From positions 810,544-874,543 of the forward strand of contig RHPI01002090.1 in assembly GCA_009103225.1 (NCBI GenBank): 64,000 nt of DNA, written 5' to 3'. The notes below the pieces were generated by a model that ran no database searches, was not told the DNA's origin, and worked only from the letters and a program-made list of their open reading frames with translations. Within the stretch, counting starts at the first letter, position 1. The number at the start of each line of letters is the position of its first letter. Origin of the DNA: Chlorokybus atmophyticus (Eukaryota > Streptophyta > Chlorokybophyceae > Chlorokybales > Chlorokybaceae). Below, piece by piece: positions 13,759 to 23,696 of the stretch. A program made the translations under genes and the position numbers.

Positions 13759-16700
13759 ATGAAGTCGTTCGGGGGCGCTGTGGCTGCAGCGCTCACTGCA
13801 CCTCCTCCAGCAAGAGTGCGCTTCTGCGTTTACGACAGCCGCAGGGGCCAACGGGAGGTGTGCCACATGGCCTTGATGATTTTTGCAGACAACGGCGTCA
13901 TTGCGCAGCTTGCTGTAGACAGCACACAATCACCACATGCAATTGTGTTTGTGCATGTGTGGTATGGCTGATGTGCGAGCTAAGCATGCTAGAGATCAAG
14001 AGTATGTGGCCTGGCTGTTAACTCGTTCAACTAGTAGATTGGTACAAGAATACCAAGTTAAGGCTGCGCGCGTCGTCCACTCTACCTGTTGCATGAGCTG
14101 TACATTGTTTGTGCACCAATTGTGTACTGCCACATCACTGTACTGAACCAACCTGCCTTCCTGCCTTGCTCATCGTCACTGCGGTGTTGGCATGCTTTGA
14201 CATTACAGCATAGACTATTTCGCTATGCTTTTGCTTGCGGGTATGCTGTGCTGAGCGGCACCCGTTGCTGGTTCGCCACAGGGAGAAGAAGCTGAGAAGG
14301 TCCTTTGCTTTCTGCCCAGTGAGGTACCAAAACAGGAACAGCTTGCTTGGGTTGGACTCAGCCAGGCTCTGGTGAACTTTACCAGGTGTGTTCTCACCGC
14401 AAGTATATGCACTGTGCGTTTGCATAAAGTGCGTGTACTGTGGATATATGGTCTTTGCGCAACAACCACTACTTGCGGTCTTGTCAACTACTTGCGGACT
14501 CTTAAATAATCAGCGCAAAGGAATGCTTCTGAAGCACTCCGCTGCAGCACATTTTCACCAGACGCGCCTTGTGAGATCATGCAAACTGAGCATCATCGGC
14601 ATGCGTACTGGGAGTGCGAGCCAGGCATCTGGATGCTGCTGGTGGGTTGCTGTGCGCCACGGAGCGCTGATGATGGCAACAAGTGTAGGATGACACGCCG
14701 CTCACAGTCTACTCACAGGAGGTGGAGAGTAACTTGCAATTGGATAGCCACCCCCACGACGACACACTCCGATCCATACTTCGCCTCGGCCACAGGTGCA
14801 TGCATTTCGTGCAAACGGGTAGAGGTTGGGACTGTGAGGCGTGTCATCTGCAGTGTTCAGTAGCTCTTTCTTTGCATAAGCAGGTTGTTTGCACTGTTTC
14901 ATGGCTCCATTGGTCAGCTACTGGAAAAGGAAGCGCCGGATGCAAGGCATGCGCGTCGACTGCTGCACCTGTTCTTTGACGATTACGTCTCTGAGCTGAG
15001 AGGTAAGTGACACCAGGCTGCTGCTGCAGTGGATGACAGGAAGTAACAATGTCGGTTGTGCAACCAAGCATAGTACGAAGGCAAGGGGGCGAGCTCTCCT
15101 TGGCAGATGGTCTGCGCCAGCGTGGACACATTGAAGTGTTTGCTGCAAATCAACAGCTTGTACAGGCTGCGCAGGTGTGCCCAGTGCATTACAACGTTTC
15201 GAGCTATGTCACTGCTTGTATAATTCTGTAGTCACGCCTGCAATAAGACTCACCCAAACAGTTGCGTATCATCTGCTTGCTGTCGATCACTTTTGTTGTA
15301 CGCTGCCGTTGCCTTATGTCCTGCCTAGTAATCTACAGCTGGCACCACACAGGACGTTGTACATAGCGTATATTCAGGCCTTGGCCACGGTGCTGTTAGG
15401 TACGTGGTACTACTGCCCTGTAATCCTCACCTCTGCTAGCCTCCCCTTGAGCATGTTACGATCATGGGCTGCAGGTTACAGTTGCATGGTGCTCTCACTC
15501 CATAATGACACTATTGGGTGCATGAACACTATGCGTGCATCATGTTATCTGGCGTTATTGCTGATATTTCGTCCCTGCTGGTCAGGTACTCAATGGTGTT
15601 GTACAAGCAATTCTACCTGTGGAGTGACGTTGAAATGGTGCAGCTCAGTGCGTTCATTGCATAACTTATGTGCCTTGCACTGTCGTAGTAACAGCTGTGT
15701 CTGGTATTGCATTGCAGGATGATGCAGCAGCGCTGTACAGCTATGCTTTGCATGCTGTTGTACCTGGTGCACCCGGACGAATGTCTGGGCGCCAACAACA
15801 ATCCAGGCCCGCCAGCCCAAAGCATGCATACAGCGCTGCAAGCAGACGCTTGGCTGCCACCTCTCCACTGTGCCCGGCAACGTGGCAGCAAGATGAGCAC
15901 GGCTTCCTAGGCTCTTCGTGTTCCTACGCTGACGTTGACGGACTGATTGCTGTACAGTTCAGAGGAGGCGCCGAAACCTGCCAGCTGCTTGCGTGGCAGG
16001 TGCAGTCTCTGCTGCCACCCACATCCGTGTCATGCTCTTGCAACTACGCAACTCGACAACCACATGCTCACCGTGCGCTAATGCAGCGTGATGCGCTCAC
16101 CATCCTGTTGCTGCTGCCAAGTCCACCACCTTTGCCTGCGTCCTCCGTTCAGTCCAAGCTGCTTGAGCTGGTGAGTGCACAACGCAACTCTCATGACAGC
16201 AGGTGGTCTGGTCAGATAGAGTCCGCGCCTGACGTGGTCTGTGTGAAGCTGGTGCTGACTCAAACGGGCGTTCAAGTGCTTCAACTGTGTGCAAGTCTGG
16301 CTAAGGAGCTGGCTTCCATCAAAGATGGGTATGCAGCATGCTTGCAGCACATGTTCAACGTTGGCATAATTTACTAAAGGAGTGCCCTGCATGTGCGTCA
16401 GCAATACATCTTGACTTTGTTGTTGCCTTAGTCATATACCAGGGTATCGCTATCTGTACGTGGATCGTATGCATCTGGCTGTTCGAGCGTCTCCTGATAA
16501 AAAGGTCCAAAGAGTGCAGCAAGATTACTGTGCAAAATTGCTTGCTTCCGCTAAAGTTATCCATCTGCAACTATATCAGCATTGTACAATGCCTCTCGGC
16601 TTACTTTTGTGTCCAACTTCTCTGACAGGTTGCAACTTTATCACGAGACTCTCTCGCTGTTCTCAATCAGGTAGATGGGCAGAGAACTGTGTTGCTAATG

Positions 16701-17103
16701 AAGTCTGAACCAAGTTTTGCAACGTCATGTACCTGGATAGCTGCGCAGGTGCGAGATGACTTGCTTGCAAGCTGCAAAGCTGGCACTCTCAGCGAGCCTT
16801 GTGAAGTGGCGGTCAGATCAAAACAAGGCGCCTGGGTTGTAGCACGCAGGTATGTAGTGGTTTCACGCAGTGTACTTGATTTGATTACGTGTGGGGGATG
16901 TACTCAACCTCTTGCTGCAGATCAAATGAACAAGAGCTGTATGTTGTTATGGAACGCATAGGCGATACACTCATGGAGGCCCACTCAGCCATTGAATGCC
17001 TTAGTGCCGGGTAACTGTTTAGCTAGCCTGCAGGTCTCCGGATTGATCTCATTTGCTTGTTTGCTTGCCCAGTCACTTTGACGGGGCGTTTTCAACTATG
17101 TGA
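13759..17103 (+). CDS. CCZ1: Vacuolar fusion protein CCZ1 homologue
   Basis: Subunit of the Mon1-Ccz1 complex, the exchange factor that activates Rab7 on late endosomes and vacuoles. Exons: 13759-13857, 14282-14385, 14548-14641, 14689-14795, 14884-15002, 15074-15174, 15440-15474, 15586-15637, 15718-about 16328, 16443-16504, 16629-16670, 16749-16849, 16921-17010, 17073-17103; about 548 residues. The longin start RFCVYDSRRGQREGEE is diagnostic. It is followed by VGLSQALVNFT, FSPDAPCEIMQTEHHRHAYW with PGIWML, LFALFHGSIGQLLEKEAP, GYRYLYVDRM, VATLSRDSLAVLN and a C-terminal GHFDGAFSTM, all collinear with plant and animal CCZ1. The junction between the long ninth exon and the tenth does not close: the only good GT donor (16329) is one base out of phase, so a hidden intron or a one-base error remains. 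The middle of exon 9 is poorly conserved. Confidence 0.92.
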
Positions 17104-17635
17104 CAAGAAGAAGGCTGCCCAAGCTCAGAAGGCGAATCACAAGATGTGCAAGGGTTGCACATGGTTGTTGATTTGCGATGCAATTGCTTGTGGGCATTCA
17201 AATGATCTGGGGGGCGCAGTCGTGACCCAAGCAACCTGAATGCTGTCGTGCTCTGTGCGCCCTTGCGCCCTTGTGCGGCCCACGCCTTGCTATCTTCATA
17301 AGCATGCATTCACCTACTTACTATCCAAAAACATCAACATTGCCGCACTCGTTTTTGTGTTTGCCCCCACCCCTGCAATGTTGGTGACTTGGCTGCCATA
17401 TATCATGGCGGCCAGCTATATCGCTTGCCGATGGTTGTGCATGCGATGTTCAGCACAGTAATCAATGCAATATGCACACATGGGTAGCAGGATACATGGG
17501 TAGCTGTGCACAAGCATGTCAAGTTGAAAGGGGCGATGAAGTGTGGAACTTCTCATGCCTTAATGTTTGTAATCACCACTTCTATCCAGCACGCGCGTGG
17601 GGGCGGCATGGAGGGGAGGCGCGGGGGGGGGGATG

Positions 17636-17828
17636 NNNNNNNNNNNNNNNNNNNNNNNNNNNNNNNNNNNNNNNNNNNNNNNNNNNNNNNNNNNNNNNNN
17701 NNNNNNNNNNNNNNNNNNNNNNNNNNNNNNNNNNNNNNNNNNNNNNNNNNNNNNNNNNNNNNNNNNNNNNNNNNNNNNNNNNNNNNNNNNNNNNNNNNNN
17801 NNNNNNNNNNNNNNNNNNNNNNNNNNNN
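17636..17828. other. Assembly gap (193 N)
   Basis: A run of N entered through a nine-G homopolymer. Translations across it are meaningless. Confidence 0.99.
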
Positions 17829-18904
17829 GGGACATCTTAGTCAGGTGTCATTGCGATGCTACAGCTTGACAAGACAATGTATGCAGCCGAAGTCAGCGTT
17901 TGCGAGACCTTGCAACATATGTAGTTTACAAGCAGGCGGTCTTGCAAATCTCGAGGGATATGCATCGTGTAGGCTGGCGGCGGCGTGGACACGATTAGTG
18001 CGATATTTGATGGAACACCGTGTTCCATGGCGTATGGGGCATATATATGAGACATGAGGCTCTTTTATTGACAACAAATTTTGCCATAGCATAATCTTAA
18101 ATGTGTCATAACATCAAATCTCGATGCACAGCGTCGCTAAGTAGTTGGCTACTCGGTAGCAAGGAGAGGCTCTCCCTTGCCCGCCTTTGAATTGCGACTC
18201 TACCCAAACTATGCTAAAGTCCTTTCGTATCTATCCGAAACGGGTGGTGGTGATTGTAAGTGGCGCACATTAACAGTGTCTGATAAGTGTTGAACATCAT
18301 GTCACACGAAACCCGATGATATAAGATTTGACTGAAGAGCAACAAGTGGTATATAAGCTTCGCTGCCGTATAGTAGCATTATGTGTGTGCTTTTTGAATG
18401 GCAAATTTTGCAACTGATGCAACGCTTGATTAGGAGTTTTTGAAGATGCTCTTCTTATTATTCCGTATATGTTCTTGACAGCGTGCACACCCGCGATACC
18501 CTCTGAAGGTACGTATGCACGCCGCCGAATGTACGTCATGTGTCATATGTGCACATACCACATGAATGTGGTGCATGCGCATGTGTGGGCTCATGCCTGT
18601 TATTAACCTTGCATATGCCTGCAATCTCAAGCCGCTTGGCACACACGCCGGTAATGTGTGAAGCTGAGGAAGGTGTTACACGTCAGTCTGTATATGTTCA
18701 TGTGTTTTCGTGCCGCGGGTGTCACGCCCAAAGGGCTGGCAAAAGTCACTCTCATGTTCCTTACTTATGTGGTAAGTAAAAAAAACTAAGTGAGAATCCC
18801 GTATAGTCAAGTTGTGTAGTACTTGGCATATGTGCTCATGAAATTAGTACTTGGGCACTTGGTGTGCAAGGGCGTTGTAGCTACACATAGGCGCTGTCTA
18901 CCAG

Positions 18905-19055
18905 CAAGCACAGAGCTGGTCGGTGTCATATGTCCGCATGTATATGCATATGGTTGCATATGCATGCATGTGTCCGCATATGAGTTCATATGTGCGGATA
19001 TGAGTGATGTATGCATGTGTATGCATATGTCCGCATATGTATGCATATGTATGAG
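18905..19055. repeat. CATATG-rich palindromic simple sequence
   Basis: About 150 bp built from GCATATG, TCCGCATATG and TGCATGCATG words. CATATG, GCATGC and ATGCAT are self-complementary, so the block can fold on itself. It is non-coding by composition. Confidence 0.6.
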
Positions 19056-19239
19056 GTCCTAGACTGATGTGACTAGCCTTGGGCGTTCACAATGTCAGAG
19101 GCTCATGTGTGATTAGTCTTGGGCGTTGACAAGATGTTATAGGGCTGATGTGGCAGCTCCTAGACATGAGTATAGGTCAACGCAGCCATGACAAGGCAAG
19201 TAGCCTTGGACATGGTTGTTCTGGGTCGGAGCTCAGCAT

Positions 19240-19480
19240 GTGCATACTCGACTCTTGTGTGTGGGGTGCCTAGTTCAGTTGTTTAAGGGGCTCTCCCTCT
19301 CATCCCAAGTGGGGTGTAGTGTCCATAGCAGCCTTGCACGTGAGTAGGGTGTGCTTGAGTGTGTGTGAGCTGAGTTGAGGGTTTGTTGTGCATCCTCTCC
19401 ATCCCGTTGCGTGTGCACAAGTATGTGACAAACACGAGCAGGTAAGTGTGTGTCCCACGTTACAGCGGGGAATTATATTC
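19240..19480. repeat. Dispersed repeat, copy 2 (diverged)
   Basis: Collinear short blocks shared with 9780-10095 (GGGGTGCCTAGT, then AAGGGGCTCTCCC, then GTGGGGTGTAGTGT, then GGTAAGTGTGTGTCCCACGTTACA). Found by eye; boundaries are uncertain. Confidence 0.35.
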
Positions 19481-20389
19481 ATTTTGTGTTAACAGCTGTC
19501 GGTCGATGCACATTTGAGTACAATAGTCTTTGCACACTATGGTACGTGCATGCACACCTTGTGCAAAGTTGCAAAGTAATATCAAACGTCTGCATGCTAA
19601 CCAAGCAACCGGTTTATTAATGATTTAACTGTTAATGAGTATTAATGGTGATTATCCAATGCGCAAGTTTGGAGCCTTTTTGTGATGTATGTACCTACAG
19701 CTTGTACACGTAGCGTGTTGCATGCATTAACATGCTTGATGACCGCATTTATAACAGCGCCCCGCGATTATGCAAACAGCGCCCCGCGATTATTGAAGCC
19801 CATCGGGCAAAGGAGGGGGTGCGGTGCGGGGCTGGCTGTATTTAGGGTCAAATTTCAGCGGGGAAACTGTTCTGCAGTCCCCTCTCCCTCCTCTACGCAT
19901 AGAATAGCTTGGGGCATAAGAATTTGTTTATTTATTTTACACACGTTATCAACAAATTATGTAAATAAGAATGTTGCTATGCTGCTAGACTATTCCACTA
20001 TAGTTGTCGTTGTTTTGTATGCGATAGCTCATATTATCATCATCGATGCTATTAAAATATCCAACAACAACGAATAATCAACAATAAAAAGTTAGTGGTA
20101 TAAACTCATCTTACATGACTTTAAACATGAAACAATGGGACTTGCATGAAGTGGAACGTGTACGACGTAGGCAGGCACTGTCGAATGCTGACACGCAGTT
20201 GGTACGTTAAGGCATGACAGTGTCATATTGACGGTGTCAATGATGTGTCTGCGGGCGCGCCGGCGCACTTTTACCGCCTGTTTCTTTGTTTTTGAGCCTG
20301 TGTGGCGCCCGCGCAGATTCACAATAACAACAACATCAGCAGGGGTCCGAGTCAACTGTCGACGCCTTGCATTGGTTTAGCGTACTTAC

Positions 20390-20587
20390 CGCGCTCTGTC
20401 GCATCGCAGCCGTCGACAGTACGAGATCTCGGCTCGTGATCTGCCGGGCTCCGGTCTTAACGCGGTGCAAGAGCCACTTGCAGGCTAGAACCCTTGCAGC
20501 AATGTGGTGCGGGCGATCGCGCTCGCTGCACTGAGCAGGGATGGCTGCAGCACCGTCTGAGCTGCAAGACCGGCTGGAATCCCTCAT
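20390..20587 (-). CDS. Doubtful first exon of an unknown divergent gene
   Basis: An ATG-started 66-codon frame that ends in phase at a consensus GTAAGT donor. The product has the stretch ARVLACKWLLHRVKTGARQ, which matches no family I recognise. No matching second exon could be fixed: the nearest acceptor would leave a 34-nt intron. It lies about 380 bp upstream of the cold-shock gene on the opposite strand and may be chance. Confidence 0.2.
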
Positions 20588-20971
20588 GCCCCGCCGCCGT
20601 CAGCAACTCTGCGCGGGATACACGCCCGGTCAGCAGCAACTGCCGCACTACGCAATGCGTCCGGCAAACCACACTGTGTTGTGGAATAACCACAAAATGT
20701 CGCGGGTGAAGCGCGGTTAAAGTCATCAGAACGGCAGATCTTGGTTTCACTGACCGAAAAGAGTTTTAGCAACAGTCCGTTTCACGGTCAAACCGAGGCC
20801 GCGTCCCTCGGATATTCTCGCCAGTTTTTGCCGCGCAGGCTGAACGCAAAGCGTTGGCCACCTTCGTAGTTTTCGCAGTCGGGTAGTTGTTGTTGCAAGG
20901 CGGCGGCGGCGGTAGTAGTGGCGGTGAAGGCTGCGAGGAACACCGACGCACCCACCCGCATTCCTGTTACC

Positions 20972-21809
20972 ATGGCGGAAGGCAAGAAGACCGGAGTCGT
21001 CAAGTGGTTCAACAGCAGCAAGGTGAGTCTACGACGGTGTCGTCGTACTAGCTGGGGTCGCCTCGCCTGTTGCATGCACTGTATTTGCAGCTGCGAGTTC
21101 TTTAGCTCTTTAGCTTGCTGTAGACAACCTAGCGGCCATGTCACGCTAGTTTTCGTCGCATGTTGCTTTCGTCGTTTGCCTTGCCTGCGGGCATGTAACA
21201 CAGTGCATGCTTCCAGGGCTTTGGCTTCATCACCCCCAGCGATGGAGGCGATGATCTCTTCGTCCATCAGACTGTGATTCATGCTGAAGGCTTCCGGTCC
21301 CTCCGTGAGGGAGAGGCTGTGGAGTTTAACGTCGAGAACAGCGACGATGGCAGGACAAAGGCCCTTGACGTGACTGGACCCAACGGAGCCTATGTTCAAG
21401 TAAGGATGCTGCTTCACACTGAACCTGGCCACATGACACGGCCGCTCATCTGCCCTATTGCCTTTTGTCAAGCAACAGCTTGAATTCATTGCAGTGTCAG
21501 TGCCTGCTGCCCTTGGCGACGTTGGTACTGTAGGCCCGTGTAGTTTACACGTGCTGCCTGTTGCAGGGTGCACCCAGGCGCGATGGCTACGACCAGCAAG
21601 AGGACCGTCGCGGTGGAAACGGTGGTGGTTATGCTCCTCGCGGAGGCTACGGCGGCGGCGGTGGTCGCGGTGGTGGAGGTGGTCGCGGTGGCGGTCGTGG
21701 CGGTTACGGCGCTGGCGGCGGCGGCGGCGGCGGCGGCGGCGAGCGCAGGTGTTACAACTGCAACGGAAGCGGGCATATCGCCCGTGACTGCACTACTGTT
21801 GCACAGTAG
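20972..21809 (+). CDS. Cold-shock domain / CCHC zinc-knuckle glycine-rich RNA-binding protein
   Basis: A nucleic-acid chaperone of the plant cold-shock protein type. Three exons (20972-21022, 21217-21399, 21567-21809) give 158 residues with exact phases. Residues 6-75 form the cold-shock fold: [15 protein letters not shown] carries RNP1 and DDLFVHQ carries RNP2. Residues 79-140 are an RGG-type glycine/arginine-rich linker. A single CCHC knuckle, [14 protein letters not shown], precedes the C-terminus. The first intron splits the cold-shock domain immediately before GFGF. Plant relatives (GRP2/CSP) usually carry two or more knuckles, so this is a one-knuckle version. By family, it should bind single-stranded RNA or DNA and melt secondary structure; regulation is not visible. 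Confidence 0.97.
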
Positions 21810-22913
21810 ACCTGTGCTTTGCTGGCGTCTGCTTTTCCTTGGGTTCCCTGGCCGGTGCTAGTTCACCTGTCTGTCTTTTGTTGAGAACTGAAAATGCGCC
21901 TGGCCCAGGGAGTACGACCGAGAGCAGTACCAGTAGCTGTGGGCTGAGGGGTGAGTGAGGAGAAGAGAGAGTGAGAGAGGGAAGACAAGAGATGGAGGGA
22001 GGGAGGGAGGGTCTCTGCGTCGAGGGTTGTTTTTTGGTTTGCTAGTATTGTTGTAATTGCAGTAAGTGGCGGCTGGATTGGTTTGCCGCGCGGGTCTTTC
22101 CTACCCTTCCTTCACGGCATTGCGCTGAATGGATGACAGGCTCTCTACCCTACTCAGCTGCTAAGGCACGGCTTCAAGCTGCGCGATAGCGGCGGTATTA
22201 ACGCTGGAGAATTGCTGCTTAGATCCGCTGTGCAGCACTGGTGCAGTTCGGTTGTTCACGGTCAGTCTTGCATAAGTTGTACTTTGGCTTTGGATTTCAT
22301 CACGCTTCGACGGTGTAATTGTGGGAAATATCAGCTGCTGCTTACACAATGTGTCTGTGCTTTGTGTACCTTGCCAACTGCTATCACCTGTGGAGCATGC
22401 ATGAAGTCAAGCTGACAAGTTCTTGCATGGTCCCTTGTATGAATCTCGCAACGTGAAAGTGAAGGATGTTTGTGTTGGTATGTGATACATTTGCAGCCAA
22501 GGCACAAAGTGGCCAGGGTAAATACTTGCCCGTGTCAGCATGCAATGCACGTGATGCTGTTTCCATGCATGACAACTTGTGCATGCTTCAGTGATTGGAG
22601 ATAGGTTGAGCAACCAGCTGGTTCGCTGAATGCTGTCTGATCAGGGGTAAAGGCTATTTACGCAGGCGGTGTATGAAAGATGGTAGGCTAGATTGTTGTG
22701 CATGCTATGGTGCAAGTGAGGTGCAAAGGGGATAAGATGCAGATTGTATGATGTAATTCTGCAAACCTATGCAACAACCCAATCATCGCAATAGTCACCA
22801 ACTGGATCACTGCGCTAGAACGTGGCTACGCGTCATCTGCTAACTGCCCCTAACTCTACCACTACCACTACTGTATATTATACGCTCTGCAGGAAGGTGT
22901 GTGCTGATATACA
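21810..22913. other. 3' flank of the cold-shock gene and left flank of the retroelement
   Basis: Contains a GA/GGGA-rich stretch at about 21950-22010, probably in the 3' UTR. I see no further gene. Confidence 0.6.
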
Positions 22914-23365
22914 CAACCCCACCACCCAACCCCACCGCAGCACCTGACTGCCACTGGCACCCCAACCCCTAGCACACTGCACTGGCAGGACTAGCGGCAT
23001 TGAACCACTACTGCCCGTGAGGGCGAGTCGCGGCAGGCATGCCAGCAGTAGCATACTGCTGACGTAGGCGATGCAACCCTGGCTGCGTCAACAGCAGCAC
23101 GTAGTGCAAGGAGCGCACGTACTGCAAGCAGGGAGGCGGCAGGAAAGAGGCGGAGAGAGAGGGAGACAGAGGAGGGGGAGTAACTACGCATGTTGACTAA
23201 CGGGGCAAGGGCTTAGCGAAGGTAGCTTCCTAGTATGTATAGGTAGCCCGGTGGTGTAACAAGTTGTTGTTTGCTGGCGTGTGCGAGTGCGCTTGTGTTT
23301 GCATGTGTCATGCATGTGCACAATGCAATGGGGTCACATGCATAGCATTGCATATACGCTACACA
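22914..23365 (+). repeat. Upstream pseudo-LTR (intron-less copy)
   Basis: Begins CAACCCCACCACCC and ends GCTACACA. It matches the downstream copy base for base except that it lacks 75 bp at 23179/23180 and a CATG duplication shortly after. The open frame begins about 330 bp beyond its end. Confidence 0.93.
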
Positions 23366-23696
23366 CACTGCCCTGGTTGGTCAGTCCGACCGTCCCAAGC
23401 CAGAGGCCAGCCCAGCGCGCTTGCGCCATTTTGGGTAAGCGGCTGGCTACCCTATGCTACGGCATGGGTTCGTGCATGACACACATGCGTTGTGTTTGAC
23501 GGATGGTCATGGGTGTGGGTGTGCTGTACGTGGTGAGTGCTTGACCGGGAGCACTCTGCATGTGGAATTACTTTAGTTGGCCAGTGTATGGTTAGCTGCA
23601 AGTAGTGCCCACCCCGTTGGCTCATACATAGCAGTGCTACAAGGGAGCAGCGCCATGGCGTCACCGACATGAGATTGGCAGAACATCAAGGCTCGT

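Larger units (their letters stand above)
17104..20971. other. Gene-free, repeat-bearing region
   Basis: Contains an assembly gap, the CATATG-rich block, the second dispersed repeat copy and a tandem pair of a 22-bp unit (19754-19797, core CAGCGCCCCGCGATTAT). No family-matching coding exon was found apart from a doubtful open frame at 20390-20587. Confidence 0.55.

Noticed and set aside
22914-23365. Hammerhead ribozyme in the pseudo-LTR
   Set aside because: I found no CUGANGA...GAAA core in either copy.
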